From positions 1 through 15,414 of the forward strand of contig UQVK01000096.1 of assembly GCA_900544445.1 (NCBI GenBank): DNA of 15,414 nt, written 5' to 3'. The stretch comes from an uncultured Lachnospiraceae bacterium. GTDB lineage: Bacteria; Bacillota; Clostridia; Lachnospirales; Lachnospiraceae. A program made the position numbers and the translations under genes. Positions 1 to 6,904 of this stretch are shown here, in pieces; position 1 is the stretch's first letter; each line of letters opens with the position of its first letter. The notes beneath the pieces were generated by a model. It did not search any database and was not told the origin of the DNA. It saw nothing but the letters and a program-made list of their open reading frames with translations.

Positions 1-81
1 GCCATTGATCCGCAAACAGATAAATCAGGTTCATCTTTCCCCTTTCCGCCGCCCTCCGGGCAGCTTTTCATTCAGACAAAA

Positions 82-109
82 TTGTCCGGTGTTCTGCCTA
101 TATTATAAT
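82..109 (+). promoter_or_regulatory. candidate sigma-A promoter upstream of the first gene
   Basis: A perfect TATAAT lies at 104-109, with TTGTCC (4 of 6 matches to the -35 consensus) at 82-87 and a 16-bp spacer. A second candidate is TTGTCA at 150-155 with CACAAT at 172-177, also spaced by 16 bp. Neither is strong in both boxes. A transcript starting from the first would run at once into the hairpin at 131-161, so which one, if either, serves the gene at 305 is open. Confidence 0.35.
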
Positions 110-130
110 CGAACGGGAGGAGAAGGCATA

Positions 131-161
131 GTGACAATAATTCTTTTAATTGTCACTTTTT
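131..161 (+). terminator. hairpin plus T-run, possible terminator or attenuator
   Basis: GTGACAAT (131-138) pairs perfectly with ATTGTCAC (149-156) around a 10-nt loop, and TTTTT follows at 157-161. The stem is AT-rich, so termination may be modest. It could end a gene lying left of the window, or attenuate a transcript begun at the candidate promoter at 82-109. On the - strand no T-run follows the stem, so it would act only rightwards. Confidence 0.45.
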
Positions 162-304
162 ATATAAATGCCACAATTTATCCGTCCGCCGGTCCCGGAT
201 GACATCCAGTCTGCACGAACGAATGACCGGCCCTGCGAAATGCGGTCATAAAAAAATGACCACCGGAGTAAACTGTATAAACAACATGAATCGGGGATAT
301 GGAT

Positions 305-934
305 ATGAGTTCAAAGACCAGAATTGTGGTACTGCATCTGAAAGAATTGATATATACCGGAATCTTTGCGGTACTGGGAATCCTCTTCCTCCTGCTTCTC
401 ATCATCATGTTCCTGCCTGGAAAGAGTCAGACTCCGGAGGGCGGAGGGGAGGAAAGCGACCGCTTTGTTCCGGGAAAATACACCACTTCGGTGATTCTGG
501 GAAATTCCTCCATAGATGTGGAGGTGGTGGTGGATGCCAACAACATTAACTCCATCCGGCTTGTGAATCTGGATGAAGCGGTCACCACCATGTATCCGCT
601 GATGGAGCCCGCGCTCAACGATCTGGCCGTGCAGATCTGTGAAAAGCAGTCGCTGGAAGACATCAGCTACTCCGAGGACAACAAGTATACCTCCCAGGTT
701 CTGCTGGAAGCGATCTCCTCCTCGCTGGAAAAGGCGGAAGCCACGCCCGGAAGCTCCCTGGAAGCGCCCCGTTCCAGAGACGGCTCCTCCGAAGGGAATT
801 CCTCCAGAGGTGATTCCTCTTCCTCAGGCGGCGCTGCCGGAGTTGAAACGGAAAGCGCCGTTCCTGAAACCTCCGGCGCAGGGACTTCCGGTGCAGGAAC
901 TTCCGGTGCAGAAACCTCCGACGCAGGCCTGTAA
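305..934 (+). CDS. membrane-anchored protein with a degenerate FMN-binding-like domain
   Basis: This predicted 209-residue protein has a short cytoplasmic start, one membrane segment (about residues 16-38) and an extracytoplasmic part. Residues 58-144 resemble the FMN-binding (FMN_bind) domain: a GKYTTSV beta start, a VEVVVD strand, and a closing YTSQVLLEAI helix. In flavinylated relatives the last block reads SGATYTS, with the Thr carrying FMN; here it reads SEDNKYTS (123-130), so covalent flavin attachment looks lost. The tail (about 146-209) is Ser/Gly/Glu-rich and ends in four copies of a TSGAG-like pentapeptide. I chose ATG 305 because GGGGA (293-297) lies 7 nt before it; ATG 299 in the same frame is too close to that site. 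The stop (932-934) abuts the nadE stop on the other strand. Function unknown; the domain resemblance is judged by eye. Confidence 0.7.
   Translation: MSSKTRIVVLHLKELIYTGIFAVLGILFLLLLIIMFLPGKSQTPEGGGEESDRFVPGKYTTSVILGNSSIDVEVVVDANNINSIRLVNLDEAVTTMYPLMEPALNDLAVQICEKQSLEDISYSEDNKYTSQVLLEAISSSLEKAEATPGSSLEAPRSRDGSSEGNSSRGDSSSSGGAAGVETESAVPETSGAGTSGAGTSGAETSDAGL
869..928 (+). repeat. four 15-bp tandem repeats inside the coding region
   Basis: Units start at 869, 884, 899 and 914. The two central units begin with ACTTCCGGTGCAG and the outer two differ by a few bases. They encode the pentapeptides TSGAG, TSGAG, TSGAE and TSDAG at the C terminus of the protein. Because each unit is five codons, gain or loss of a unit would keep the frame and only lengthen or shorten the tail. 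Confidence 0.85.
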
Positions 935-2845
935 TTACAGCGCTTCCGCCTCCGCAAGCCACAGCGCGCTGCAGGCGTCGGACGGCATCCGCAGATCCCC
1001 TCTCGGGGAGACTGCCACGCTTCCCACCTTGGGGCCGTCCGGCAGGCAGGAGCGCTTGAACTGCTGGGTGAAAAACCGGCGGCAGAAATTTTTCAGCCAT
1101 CCCCGGATCACATCCTCTTCATATTTTCCCGCAAAGGCTTCCTTCGCAATGCGGTAGATTTTGGCAGGAGGAAAGCCGCAGCGCAACATGTAATACAGGA
1201 AAAAGTCATGCAGCTCATAAGGCCCCACCAGATCCTCCGTTTTCTGGCTGATTTTTCCGTCCACCGGAGGCAGAAGCTCCGGGCTGACCGGGGTGTCCAG
1301 CACATCAAGAAGGACTGCGGAAAGCTCCGGATCGCCGCAGGTGTCCGCATAGTAGCGCACCAGATGACGCACCAGCGTCTTGGGCACGCCTGCGTTCACC
1401 CCGTACATGGACATGTGGTCCCCGTTGTAGGTGGCCCAGCCCAGCGCCAGTTCGGACATGTCTCCCGTGCCGATCACCAGTCCGTTTTCCGCATTGGCGA
1501 TATCCATCAGCACCTGGGTCCGTTCTCTGGCCTGGCAGTTTTCATAGGTGACATCATGAACCGCCTCGTCATGGCCGATGTCCCTGAAATGCAGCCGCAC
1601 CGCCTCCTGAATATTGACCTCCGTCAGAGAAGCGCCCAGCGTGCGCGTCAGCCTGCAGGCGTTCTCATAGGTCCGGTCCGTGGTGCCGAAGCAGGGCATG
1701 GTCACGCAACGGATGTTTTCCCGGGGGATGCCCAGAAGATCGAAGGCGCGGGCCGTCACAAGAAGGGCAAGCGTGGAATCCAGGCCACCGGAAATCCCAA
1801 TCACCGCGCAGCTGCTTTTCGTATGCTCCAGCCTCTTTTTCAGGCCGTGGGACTGGATGGAAAGGATTTCCTCGCAGCGGCGGTTCTTCATTCCCTCATC
1901 CGAAGGGACGAAGGGCTGTGTGGGGAAAAATCTCTGCAGGGAAAGCTCCTCTTTTTTCATATGCACCGGGATGATCAGATAGCCCTCCTTTTCCGGCGCG
2001 GGGAAGGTGTTCATCCGGCGTCTTTCATGGCGCAGCCTGTGGATGTCCAGATCCGCATAAATGGCCTGGTTTTCAAACCGTTTTGCCTCCGAAAGCAGCA
2101 CGCCGTTTTCCGCGATCAGGTTATGCCCGCCGAAGACCAGATCCTGGGTGGATTCCCCGTCTCCCGCGCTGGCATATACATATCCTGTCACAAGCCTTGC
2201 GCTGGCAGCCTCCACCAGCTGTCTGCGGTAGGCGTCCTTTCCCACCGTCTCATTGGAGGCGGACAGATTGACGATCACCGTGGCCCCGGCCAGGCAGTGT
2301 GCGGTGGAAGGGGTCTGCGCCGCCCACAGATCCTCACAGATCTCACAGCCCACCAGCAGCCCCTCTACGCCGTCACAGGCAAAGAGGATCTCCCGCCCGA
2401 AGGGAATCGTATCCCCCTCAAAGGTAAGGAAATCCACCTGATCCGGAGCAGGCATGAAATGACGGGTTTCATAAAACTCCGCGTAACCCGGCAGAGCCGT
2501 TTTGGGAATGAAGGCGAGCACCCGTCCGTCCTGAAGGGCAGCCGCCACGTTATACAGCTTCCCGTCCTTCTCCAGGGGAAGCCCCACAAAGACCAGAGCG
2601 TCCGTCCCTTCCGTATGCGCCGCGATCTGCCTAAGCGCCTCCTTTGCTCCTGAAAGCAGCGTCTCCTGCAAAAACAGATCCTGACAGGTATAGCCGGTGA
2701 TGCACAGCTCCGGGAAAACGATGATACGCGCCCCGTTTCCAAGCGCCTCATCGATTCCCTTTTCGATCTGCACCGCGTTGTATGCGGTATCTGCGACTCT
2801 GATTTCCGGTGTCAGAGCCGCCGCCCTGATAAAACCATCTTTCAT
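935..2845 (-). CDS. nadE: glutamine-dependent NAD+ synthetase
   Basis: A 636-residue two-domain enzyme that makes NAD+ from nicotinate adenine dinucleotide, ATP and glutamine in the cytoplasm. The N-terminal nitrilase-type glutaminase domain (about 1-290) shows its Glu-Lys-Cys triad: E46 in FPELCITGY, K115 in IPKTALPGY and C170 in CEICEDLW. The C-terminal synthetase domain (about 320-636) carries the pyrophosphate loop SGGLDS (352-357). The length matches the glutamine-using class rather than the short ammonia-using class. ATG 2845 is preceded by GAGAGGG in the 12-nt gap after hslO, so the two are very likely co-transcribed. The gene is the last of the leftward cluster, and its TAA touches the stop of the convergent gene. 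I see no terminator behind it, so transcripts may run antisense into that gene. Confidence 0.95.
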   Translation of the reverse strand: MKDGFIRAAALTPEIRVADTAYNAVQIEKGIDEALGNGARIIVFPELCITGYTCQDLFLQETLLSGAKEALRQIAAHTEGTDALVFVGLPLEKDGKLYNVAAALQDGRVLAFIPKTALPGYAEFYETRHFMPAPDQVDFLTFEGDTIPFGREILFACDGVEGLLVGCEICEDLWAAQTPSTAHCLAGATVIVNLSASNETVGKDAYRRQLVEAASARLVTGYVYASAGDGESTQDLVFGGHNLIAENGVLLSEAKRFENQAIYADLDIHRLRHERRRMNTFPAPEKEGYLIIPVHMKKEELSLQRFFPTQPFVPSDEGMKNRRCEEILSIQSHGLKKRLEHTKSSCAVIGISGGLDSTLALLVTARAFDLLGIPRENIRCVTMPCFGTTDRTYENACRLTRTLGASLTEVNIQEAVRLHFRDIGHDEAVHDVTYENCQARERTQVLMDIANAENGLVIGTGDMSELALGWATYNGDHMSMYGVNAGVPKTLVRHLVRYYADTCGDPELSAVLLDVLDTPVSPELLPPVDGKISQKTEDLVGPYELHDFFLYYMLRCGFPPAKIYRIAKEAFAGKYEEDVIRGWLKNFCRRFFTQQFKRSCLPDGPKVGSVAVSPRGDLRMPSDACSALWLAEAEAL

Positions 2846-2857
2846 AATTCCCTCTCT

Positions 2858-3736
2858 TCATTCCTGCAGCTGTCTGATCTGAACCAGATCCTCCACGCTG
2901 AACCGATATGCTGTATTACAGAAATGGCATTTCACCTCGATGGGCTCTCCGTCTTTGATCATCTCATCCATTTCCTTTTTCCCGATGCTGTAAAGGGCCT
3001 TCGCCACCCGCTCCCTGCTGCAGTTGCAATAGAACTCTACGGGCATGTCGGATAAAATCTCCATGTCCATTCCTTCCAGAAGGATGCCGAGAATCTGCTC
3101 CGGGCTGTTTCCGTCCTCCAGAAGCTTTGTCACGGAATGAATGCGGCATAAATTCGCCTCCAGCTTCTCGATGACATTTCCTTCCGCAAAGGGCATGAGC
3201 TGGACAATGAAACCGCCGGCCTGCTTTACCGTATTGTTTTTCTCCATCAGAACGCCCAGGCCCACCGAGGAGGGCACCTGCTCGGAAGCCGCGAAATAAT
3301 AGGTCAGATCCTCGGCGATCTCTCCTGTCTGAAGCTGGGTCTGGCCCACATAGGGCTCCTTCAGCCCCAGATCCTTGATCACGCGCAGAGAGCCCGCCCC
3401 AACCGCACCGCCAACGTCCAGCTTTCCCTGACTGTTTGGCGGAAGGATGACCTGGGGATTGACCGCGTAGCCCTTCACCCTGCCCCTGCTGTCCGCGGTC
3501 ACGGTAAGGCCGCCCGCCGGACCGTCACCCTGCACCTGCAGGGTGAGAATATCCGCCTCTCCCTTCATCATGCTTCCCATCATCGCTCCCGCGCACAGGA
3601 GCCTTCCCAGCGCCGCCGTCATCACCGGGCTGGTATCATGCGCCGCGCGCGCCGTCTCCACCGTATCTCTTGCTGTTACCGCAAACGCGCGCACCTGCGC
3701 GTCCGCCGCCGTCGCTCTCACCAGATAATCGCTCAT
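2858..3736 (-). CDS. hslO: Hsp33 redox-regulated chaperone
   Basis: A 292-residue cytoplasmic holdase that is activated when oxidation releases zinc from its C-terminal cysteine centre. All four zinc-binding cysteines are present in the family pattern CxC-x30-CxxC: C237 and C239 in FYCNCS, C270 and C273 in KCHFCN. The N-terminal part has the usual features, including MSDYLVRATA and a conserved glycine-rich stretch near 106-116. Its ATG overlaps the methyltransferase stop as ATGA (3736-3733), a typical sign of translational coupling, and nadE starts 12 nt after its stop. Length is normal for the family. With an intact redox switch it should be functional. Confidence 0.95.
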   Translation of the reverse strand: MSDYLVRATAADAQVRAFAVTARDTVETARAAHDTSPVMTAALGRLLCAGAMMGSMMKGEADILTLQVQGDGPAGGLTVTADSRGRVKGYAVNPQVILPPNSQGKLDVGGAVGAGSLRVIKDLGLKEPYVGQTQLQTGEIAEDLTYYFAASEQVPSSVGLGVLMEKNNTVKQAGGFIVQLMPFAEGNVIEKLEANLCRIHSVTKLLEDGNSPEQILGILLEGMDMEILSDMPVEFYCNCSRERVAKALYSIGKKEMDEMIKDGEPIEVKCHFCNTAYRFSVEDLVQIRQLQE

Positions 3737-4497
3737 TTTCCCTGTTCCCTCGCTATGCAGTAAATTCTTTCGCTCTGTGCCGTAACCTCTCCCAGCGTGT
3801 CCACGTCCAGCGCCTCCACGAAAAGAAGGCCGCTCATTTCCACCAGCCTCCGGATGTCCGAAAGGGTATAGCCCCGCTGATAATGGGTTTCCGTAAACCT
3901 CCGGAACAGACCGCCCTGCGGCCCTTCCTGTTCACGGACGAATACGGTCACGTCATATTCGTTGATCCGCTCTTTTTCGTCATAAAAATTTTCCCAGATG
4001 AAGCTGCAATCCTCCCGGTTCTCCGCAATTGTTGTATCCCCGATGACCGTTTCATATTTATAGACCGTGTTGAAATCGAACAGAAACAGACCGCCCGGGT
4101 CCAGATAATTGTTCACCAGGCGGAAGGTTTCAAGCAGGTCCTCTTCCTCCAGCAGATAATTCAGGCTGTCGCAGATGCAGACCACGGCGCGGACCGTGCC
4201 GTACAGCTCGAATTCCCGCATATCCTGTTCCAGATAAAGGATGTTCTGAGGCTTTTCGGCCTCTTTTTCCAGGGCGATGTTCAGCATGGCCTCCGAATTG
4301 TCCACGCCGATCATATCATACCCTTTTTCGGCAAGGAGCCGGGTCACCGTTCCCGTGCCGCAGCCGAGGTCCAGCACCAGCCCGTCCCGGATGCCGTCCT
4401 CTCTCAGACGTCCCGCCAGAAAATCCGCCCAGTTTTCATAGGGGGCGTTGTCCATGAACGTATCATAGACCTGTGCAAAATCCGTATATGCTTCCAC
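3733..4497 (-). CDS. class I SAM-dependent methyltransferase
   Basis: A predicted 254-residue Rossmann-fold methyltransferase. Motif I is VLDLGCGTG (41-49), the acidic residue binding the ribose of SAM follows in MIGVDNSEA, and a later strand reads VVCICDSLNYL. The substrate cannot be told from sequence; the EAYTDFAQVYDTFM start is typical of a family often found beside hslO-type genes in Clostridia (from memory). I start it at GTG 4497 because GGAGG (4508-4504) lies 6 nt upstream and the family homology begins right there. The frame stays open to TTG 4551, but that extension runs through a terminator-like hairpin and lacks a good ribosome site. The stop overlaps the hslO start by 4 nt. Confidence 0.85.
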   Translation of the reverse strand: MEAYTDFAQVYDTFMDNAPYENWADFLAGRLREDGIRDGLVLDLGCGTGTVTRLLAEKGYDMIGVDNSEAMLNIALEKEAEKPQNILYLEQDMREFELYGTVRAVVCICDSLNYLLEEEDLLETFRLVNNYLDPGGLFLFDFNTVYKYETVIGDTTIAENREDCSFIWENFYDEKERINEYDVTVFVREQEGPQGGLFRRFTETHYQRGYTLSDIRRLVEMSGLLFVEALDVDTLGEVTAQSERIYCIAREQGK

Positions 4498-4529
4498 CGA
4501 AAGCCTCCGTTTTGTCTCCGCTGCAAAAG

Positions 4530-4559
4530 AAAAAACGGATTCGGCAGTCAAAGACTGCC
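4530..4559 (-). terminator. terminator-like hairpin between hisC and the methyltransferase
   Basis: Read leftwards, GGCAGTC (4559-4553), loop TTT and GACTGCC (4549-4543) form a perfect 7-bp stem. After GAATCCG a run of six T follows (4535-4530). The CCG before the T-run can pair with CGG ahead of the stem, which would bring the helix up to the T-run. It lies in the 87-nt gap behind hisC, so it may end or weaken transcription before the methyltransferase-hslO-nadE group. Confidence 0.5.
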
Positions 4560-4584
4560 TGTCCCGCGCCTTTGCAGCCGCCGT

Positions 4585-5688
4585 TCATTTCAGATATTTC
4601 CTTAAGAATGCCAGCAGCGCCTCCGTCTGCTCCCGGGTGCCGACAGTGATCCGCAGATGATTTCCGGTGCGCTCTCCGGGGAAATAGCGGACGTAGATGC
4701 CCGCCCCCTTCAGCGCCGCAAACAGCTCCGCCGCCGGAACACGCTCATGGGAGACGAATACAAAGTTGGTCCGGGAATCCGGGAAGGAAAATCCCAGGGA
4801 GACCAGCTCCCTCTTCAGATACTCTCTGGTCGTTACCACCTTCTCCACCGTCTCCCGGAAATAAGCGTCGTCCGCCATGCTGGCGGCGCCCCAGGCGATG
4901 GTGGGCGCATCCATGGTGTAGGAGTTGAAGGAAAACTTCACATCCCGCAGATACCGGATGGCCTTCTGGCTTCCCACCGCAAAGCCGATGCGCATGCCGG
5001 CCATGGCGCGGGACTTGGAAAAGGTCTGCACCACAAGCAGATTTTCGTACTTTTCCACGAGGGGCATGGCACTTTCTCCCCCGAAATCCACATAGGCTTC
5101 ATCGATAATCACAAGGGATGCGGGATTCTTCCTGACGATCTCTTCGATCACCGAAAGGGGCTCGCAGATTCCGGTGGGCGCGTTGGGATTTGCGATCACG
5201 ATTCCGCCGTTCGGAACCAGATAATCCTCCTTCACCAGCCGGAAATTCTCATCCAGAGCCGGGCGGCGGAAGGGGATTCCAAACAGATTCGCCCATACGT
5301 CGTAAAAGGAATAGGTGATATCCGGAAACAGAATGGGCTTATCCGTATTAAAAAAGGTCAGAAAGGCCATGGCCAGCACATCGTCGGAGCCCACTCCCAC
5401 GAAAACCTGATCCTCTCCCACGCCAAAGTGCGCCGCTATGCTTTTTACCAGAAGAGACGCCTCCGGGTCCGGATAGAGCCGCAGGACATCCGTTTCAAAC
5501 TCCGCCGCAAGGCGCTTCACCTGCGGGGATGGGGGATACGGGCACTCGTTGGTATTCAGCTTGATGATTCCCGCCCGGCGCGGCTGCTCGCCCGGCGTAT
5601 AGGGTACCACCCGACGGACACCGCTCTCCCAGGAGGCTTCCTTATCCGAGCCGGTCCCCCGGCAGTCCATTCTGTCTGTCTGTTCCAT
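4585..5688 (-). CDS. hisC: histidinol-phosphate aminotransferase
   Basis: A 367-residue fold-type I PLP aminotransferase, class II HisC family, which converts imidazole acetol phosphate and glutamate to histidinol phosphate in histidine synthesis. Visible landmarks are LNTNECPYPPSP near 44-55, SDD at 101-103, NPNAPTG (167-173), IDEAYVDF with D196 and Y199 for the cofactor, and the Schiff-base lysine K225 in FSKSRAMAGMRIGF. ATG 5688 has a modest AAAGGCGG ribosome site. No other his genes are nearby, so it is a detached his gene; broader use on aromatic substrates, as some HisC enzymes show, cannot be excluded. A 120-nt gap without clear structure separates it from the SAM hydrolase upstream, and a terminator-like hairpin follows it. 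Confidence 0.93.
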   Translation of the reverse strand: MEQTDRMDCRGTGSDKEASWESGVRRVVPYTPGEQPRRAGIIKLNTNECPYPPSPQVKRLAAEFETDVLRLYPDPEASLLVKSIAAHFGVGEDQVFVGVGSDDVLAMAFLTFFNTDKPILFPDITYSFYDVWANLFGIPFRRPALDENFRLVKEDYLVPNGGIVIANPNAPTGICEPLSVIEEIVRKNPASLVIIDEAYVDFGGESAMPLVEKYENLLVVQTFSKSRAMAGMRIGFAVGSQKAIRYLRDVKFSFNSYTMDAPTIAWGAASMADDAYFRETVEKVVTTREYLKRELVSLGFSFPDSRTNFVFVSHERVPAAELFAALKGAGIYVRYFPGERTGNHLRITVGTREQTEALLAFLRKYLK

Positions 5689-5808
5689 GATCTTTCCGCC
5701 TTTCTTTTTGTTCGTCCTGGTCTTTCGCTATGGCTTTCCCGCTTCTTCTCTTTCTTCCACACATTTGCACAGCGGGCCGCCGTCCGGCTGCCCACCGCGC
5801 CGTACGCC

Positions 5809-6669
5809 TTACCTGTGAAGGGTGGATTTTCTCATGATGATCTTCCAGGACAGGCCGGTTCCCACGTTGTAGGCCCTCGCGAAGTTACCCTGATTGATGG
5901 CCACCGCCATGAAGTCCAGACTGTTCACATACACAAGCGCCTCTCCGATATAGGCCTCCGCAAAGGAATGCGCATAGATCAGAGAAGTCCGGTAAACGGT
6001 ACGGCCTCTCTTTTCAATGATGACCTCCACCCGGTCTCCATAGGAAACGCCCAGCTTTAAGAACATCTCCCTCGGGATGTTGGTCCACAGGCTTCCGAAA
6101 CGTACATCCAGCACGTCCACGGTGCCCGTGATCTCATCGCCGGACAAAACGGCGGGCTCATAGGCGATCTCCACCACGCTGTCCACCGGCACCTCGGGAC
6201 CCACGCCCTCAAAGTCGATGATGCCCGCGGCAAGCCTTGCTCCCGTGTACGCATAAATGTCACGGCCGTGGAAGGTGTAGCTCTCTCCGGAACCGGGAAG
6301 CCGGTTGATGGATTCGTCGATCACCCTGGCCGCCTGAATGCCGCACAGATGCTTCACATGGGTCAGCGTACCGTTGTCCGGCGTCACCACATACTGGCCG
6401 CCGCAGGTCTTTACCACAATGCTTCTTCTGGTGGAGCCCACGCCCGGGTCCACCACGGAAACGAACACCGTTCCCTCCGGCCAGTAGCTCACGGTCTGGA
6501 TCAGCCGGTAGGACGCTTCCCAGATATCGTACTGTGGAATCTCATGGGTCAGGTCTGAAATCTTCAGTTCGCTGCATACCGAATAGGCCACGCCGTACAT
6601 CGCGCTCACCGCGCCGTCCGCCCGGCCAAAATCCGACTGAAAAATAAGGGGTTTTAACTGTTTCTCCAT
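5809..6669 (-). CDS. SAM hydrolase / SAM hydroxide adenosyltransferase (DUF62 family)
   Basis: A 286-residue member of the family that hydrolyses S-adenosylmethionine to adenosine and methionine and is related to the fluorinase and chlorinase. Family blocks are present in order: QSDFG (11-15), LTHEIPQYD (40-48), VVDPGVGSTRR (72-82) and TPDNGTLT (96-103). The Asp-Arg-His set known from archaeal DUF62 enzymes is matched by D74, R81 and H134 with nearly the same spacing. I prefer ATG 6669 over the longer in-frame start at 6702 because GAGAGG lies 5 nt before it and homology starts here; the longer form would translate through a leader hairpin. It lies downstream of the debranching enzyme across a 235-nt hairpin array and upstream of hisC. 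The biological role of this hydrolysis is not settled for the family. Confidence 0.9.
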   Translation of the reverse strand: MEKQLKPLIFQSDFGRADGAVSAMYGVAYSVCSELKISDLTHEIPQYDIWEASYRLIQTVSYWPEGTVFVSVVDPGVGSTRRSIVVKTCGGQYVVTPDNGTLTHVKHLCGIQAARVIDESINRLPGSGESYTFHGRDIYAYTGARLAAGIIDFEGVGPEVPVDSVVEIAYEPAVLSGDEITGTVDVLDVRFGSLWTNIPREMFLKLGVSYGDRVEVIIEKRGRTVYRTSLIYAHSFAEAYIGEALVYVNSLDFMAVAINQGNFARAYNVGTGLSWKIIMRKSTLHR

Positions 6670-6685
6670 ATCTACCTCTCTTTCT

Positions 6686-6882
6686 GCCGCCATTGGCGGC
6701 ATTTTAATCCTGGAAGAATGGCGTCAGCCATTCTTCGGCACGAACCGGCAGGTTCGTGCCAGCCTCGCTTTCTGCCGCCTTCGGCGGCTCTCCATTCCGG
6801 TGAAATTGGCCGACAGGCCAATTTCCAGGATGAAATCCGCAGGATTTCATCCGCCTCACTTTCTGCCGCCCGTTCAGGCGGC
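6686..6882 (-). repeat. array of seven consecutive hairpins between two genes
   Basis: Seven near-perfect palindromes follow one another: 6686-6700 (GCCGCC stem), 6714-6735 (AAGAATGGC, 9 bp), 6737-6760 (GGCACGAACC, 10 bp), 6774-6788 (GCCGCC), 6802-6825 (GAAATTGGCC, 10 bp), 6828-6852 (GGATGAAATCC, 11 bp) and 6865-6882 (GCCGCC). Loops are 3-6 nt. The three GCCGCC hairpins, read leftwards, are each followed by AGAAAG, one base and GAGG, and the last of these is the ribosome site of the SAM hydrolase. The whole gap would thus be transcribed as structured RNA between the debranching enzyme and the SAM hydrolase. No long T-run follows any stem in the leftward direction, so these are not ordinary terminators. 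A frame (6896-6672) stays open through the array but is probably incidental. Confidence 0.85.
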
Positions 6883-6904
6883 ATTTTATTCTGCATTTTC
6901 CTTC

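Noticed and set aside
213..221. GCACGAAC word before the first gene as another copy of the GGCACGAAC hairpin
   Set aside because: The matching GTTCGTGC strand is missing, so no hairpin can form.
1208..2653. Long + strand open frame opposite nadE
   Set aside because: It lies entirely within nadE on the other strand, has no family resemblance and is rich in His, Gln and Arg, typical of an antisense shadow in GC-rich coding sequence.
5556..5795. Lys/Arg-rich small - strand frame between the SAM hydrolase and hisC
   Set aside because: It overlaps the start of hisC by more than 100 nt in another frame and has no resemblance to a known small protein.
6686..6882. CRISPR array
   Set aside because: The repeated units are hairpins of different sequence with tiny loops, not identical direct repeats with regular unique spacers, and no cas gene is near.
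6686..6882. Insertion sequence or transposon ends
   Set aside because: No transposase frame, no pair of long terminal inverted repeats and no target duplication could be seen; a small non-autonomous element cannot be fully excluded.
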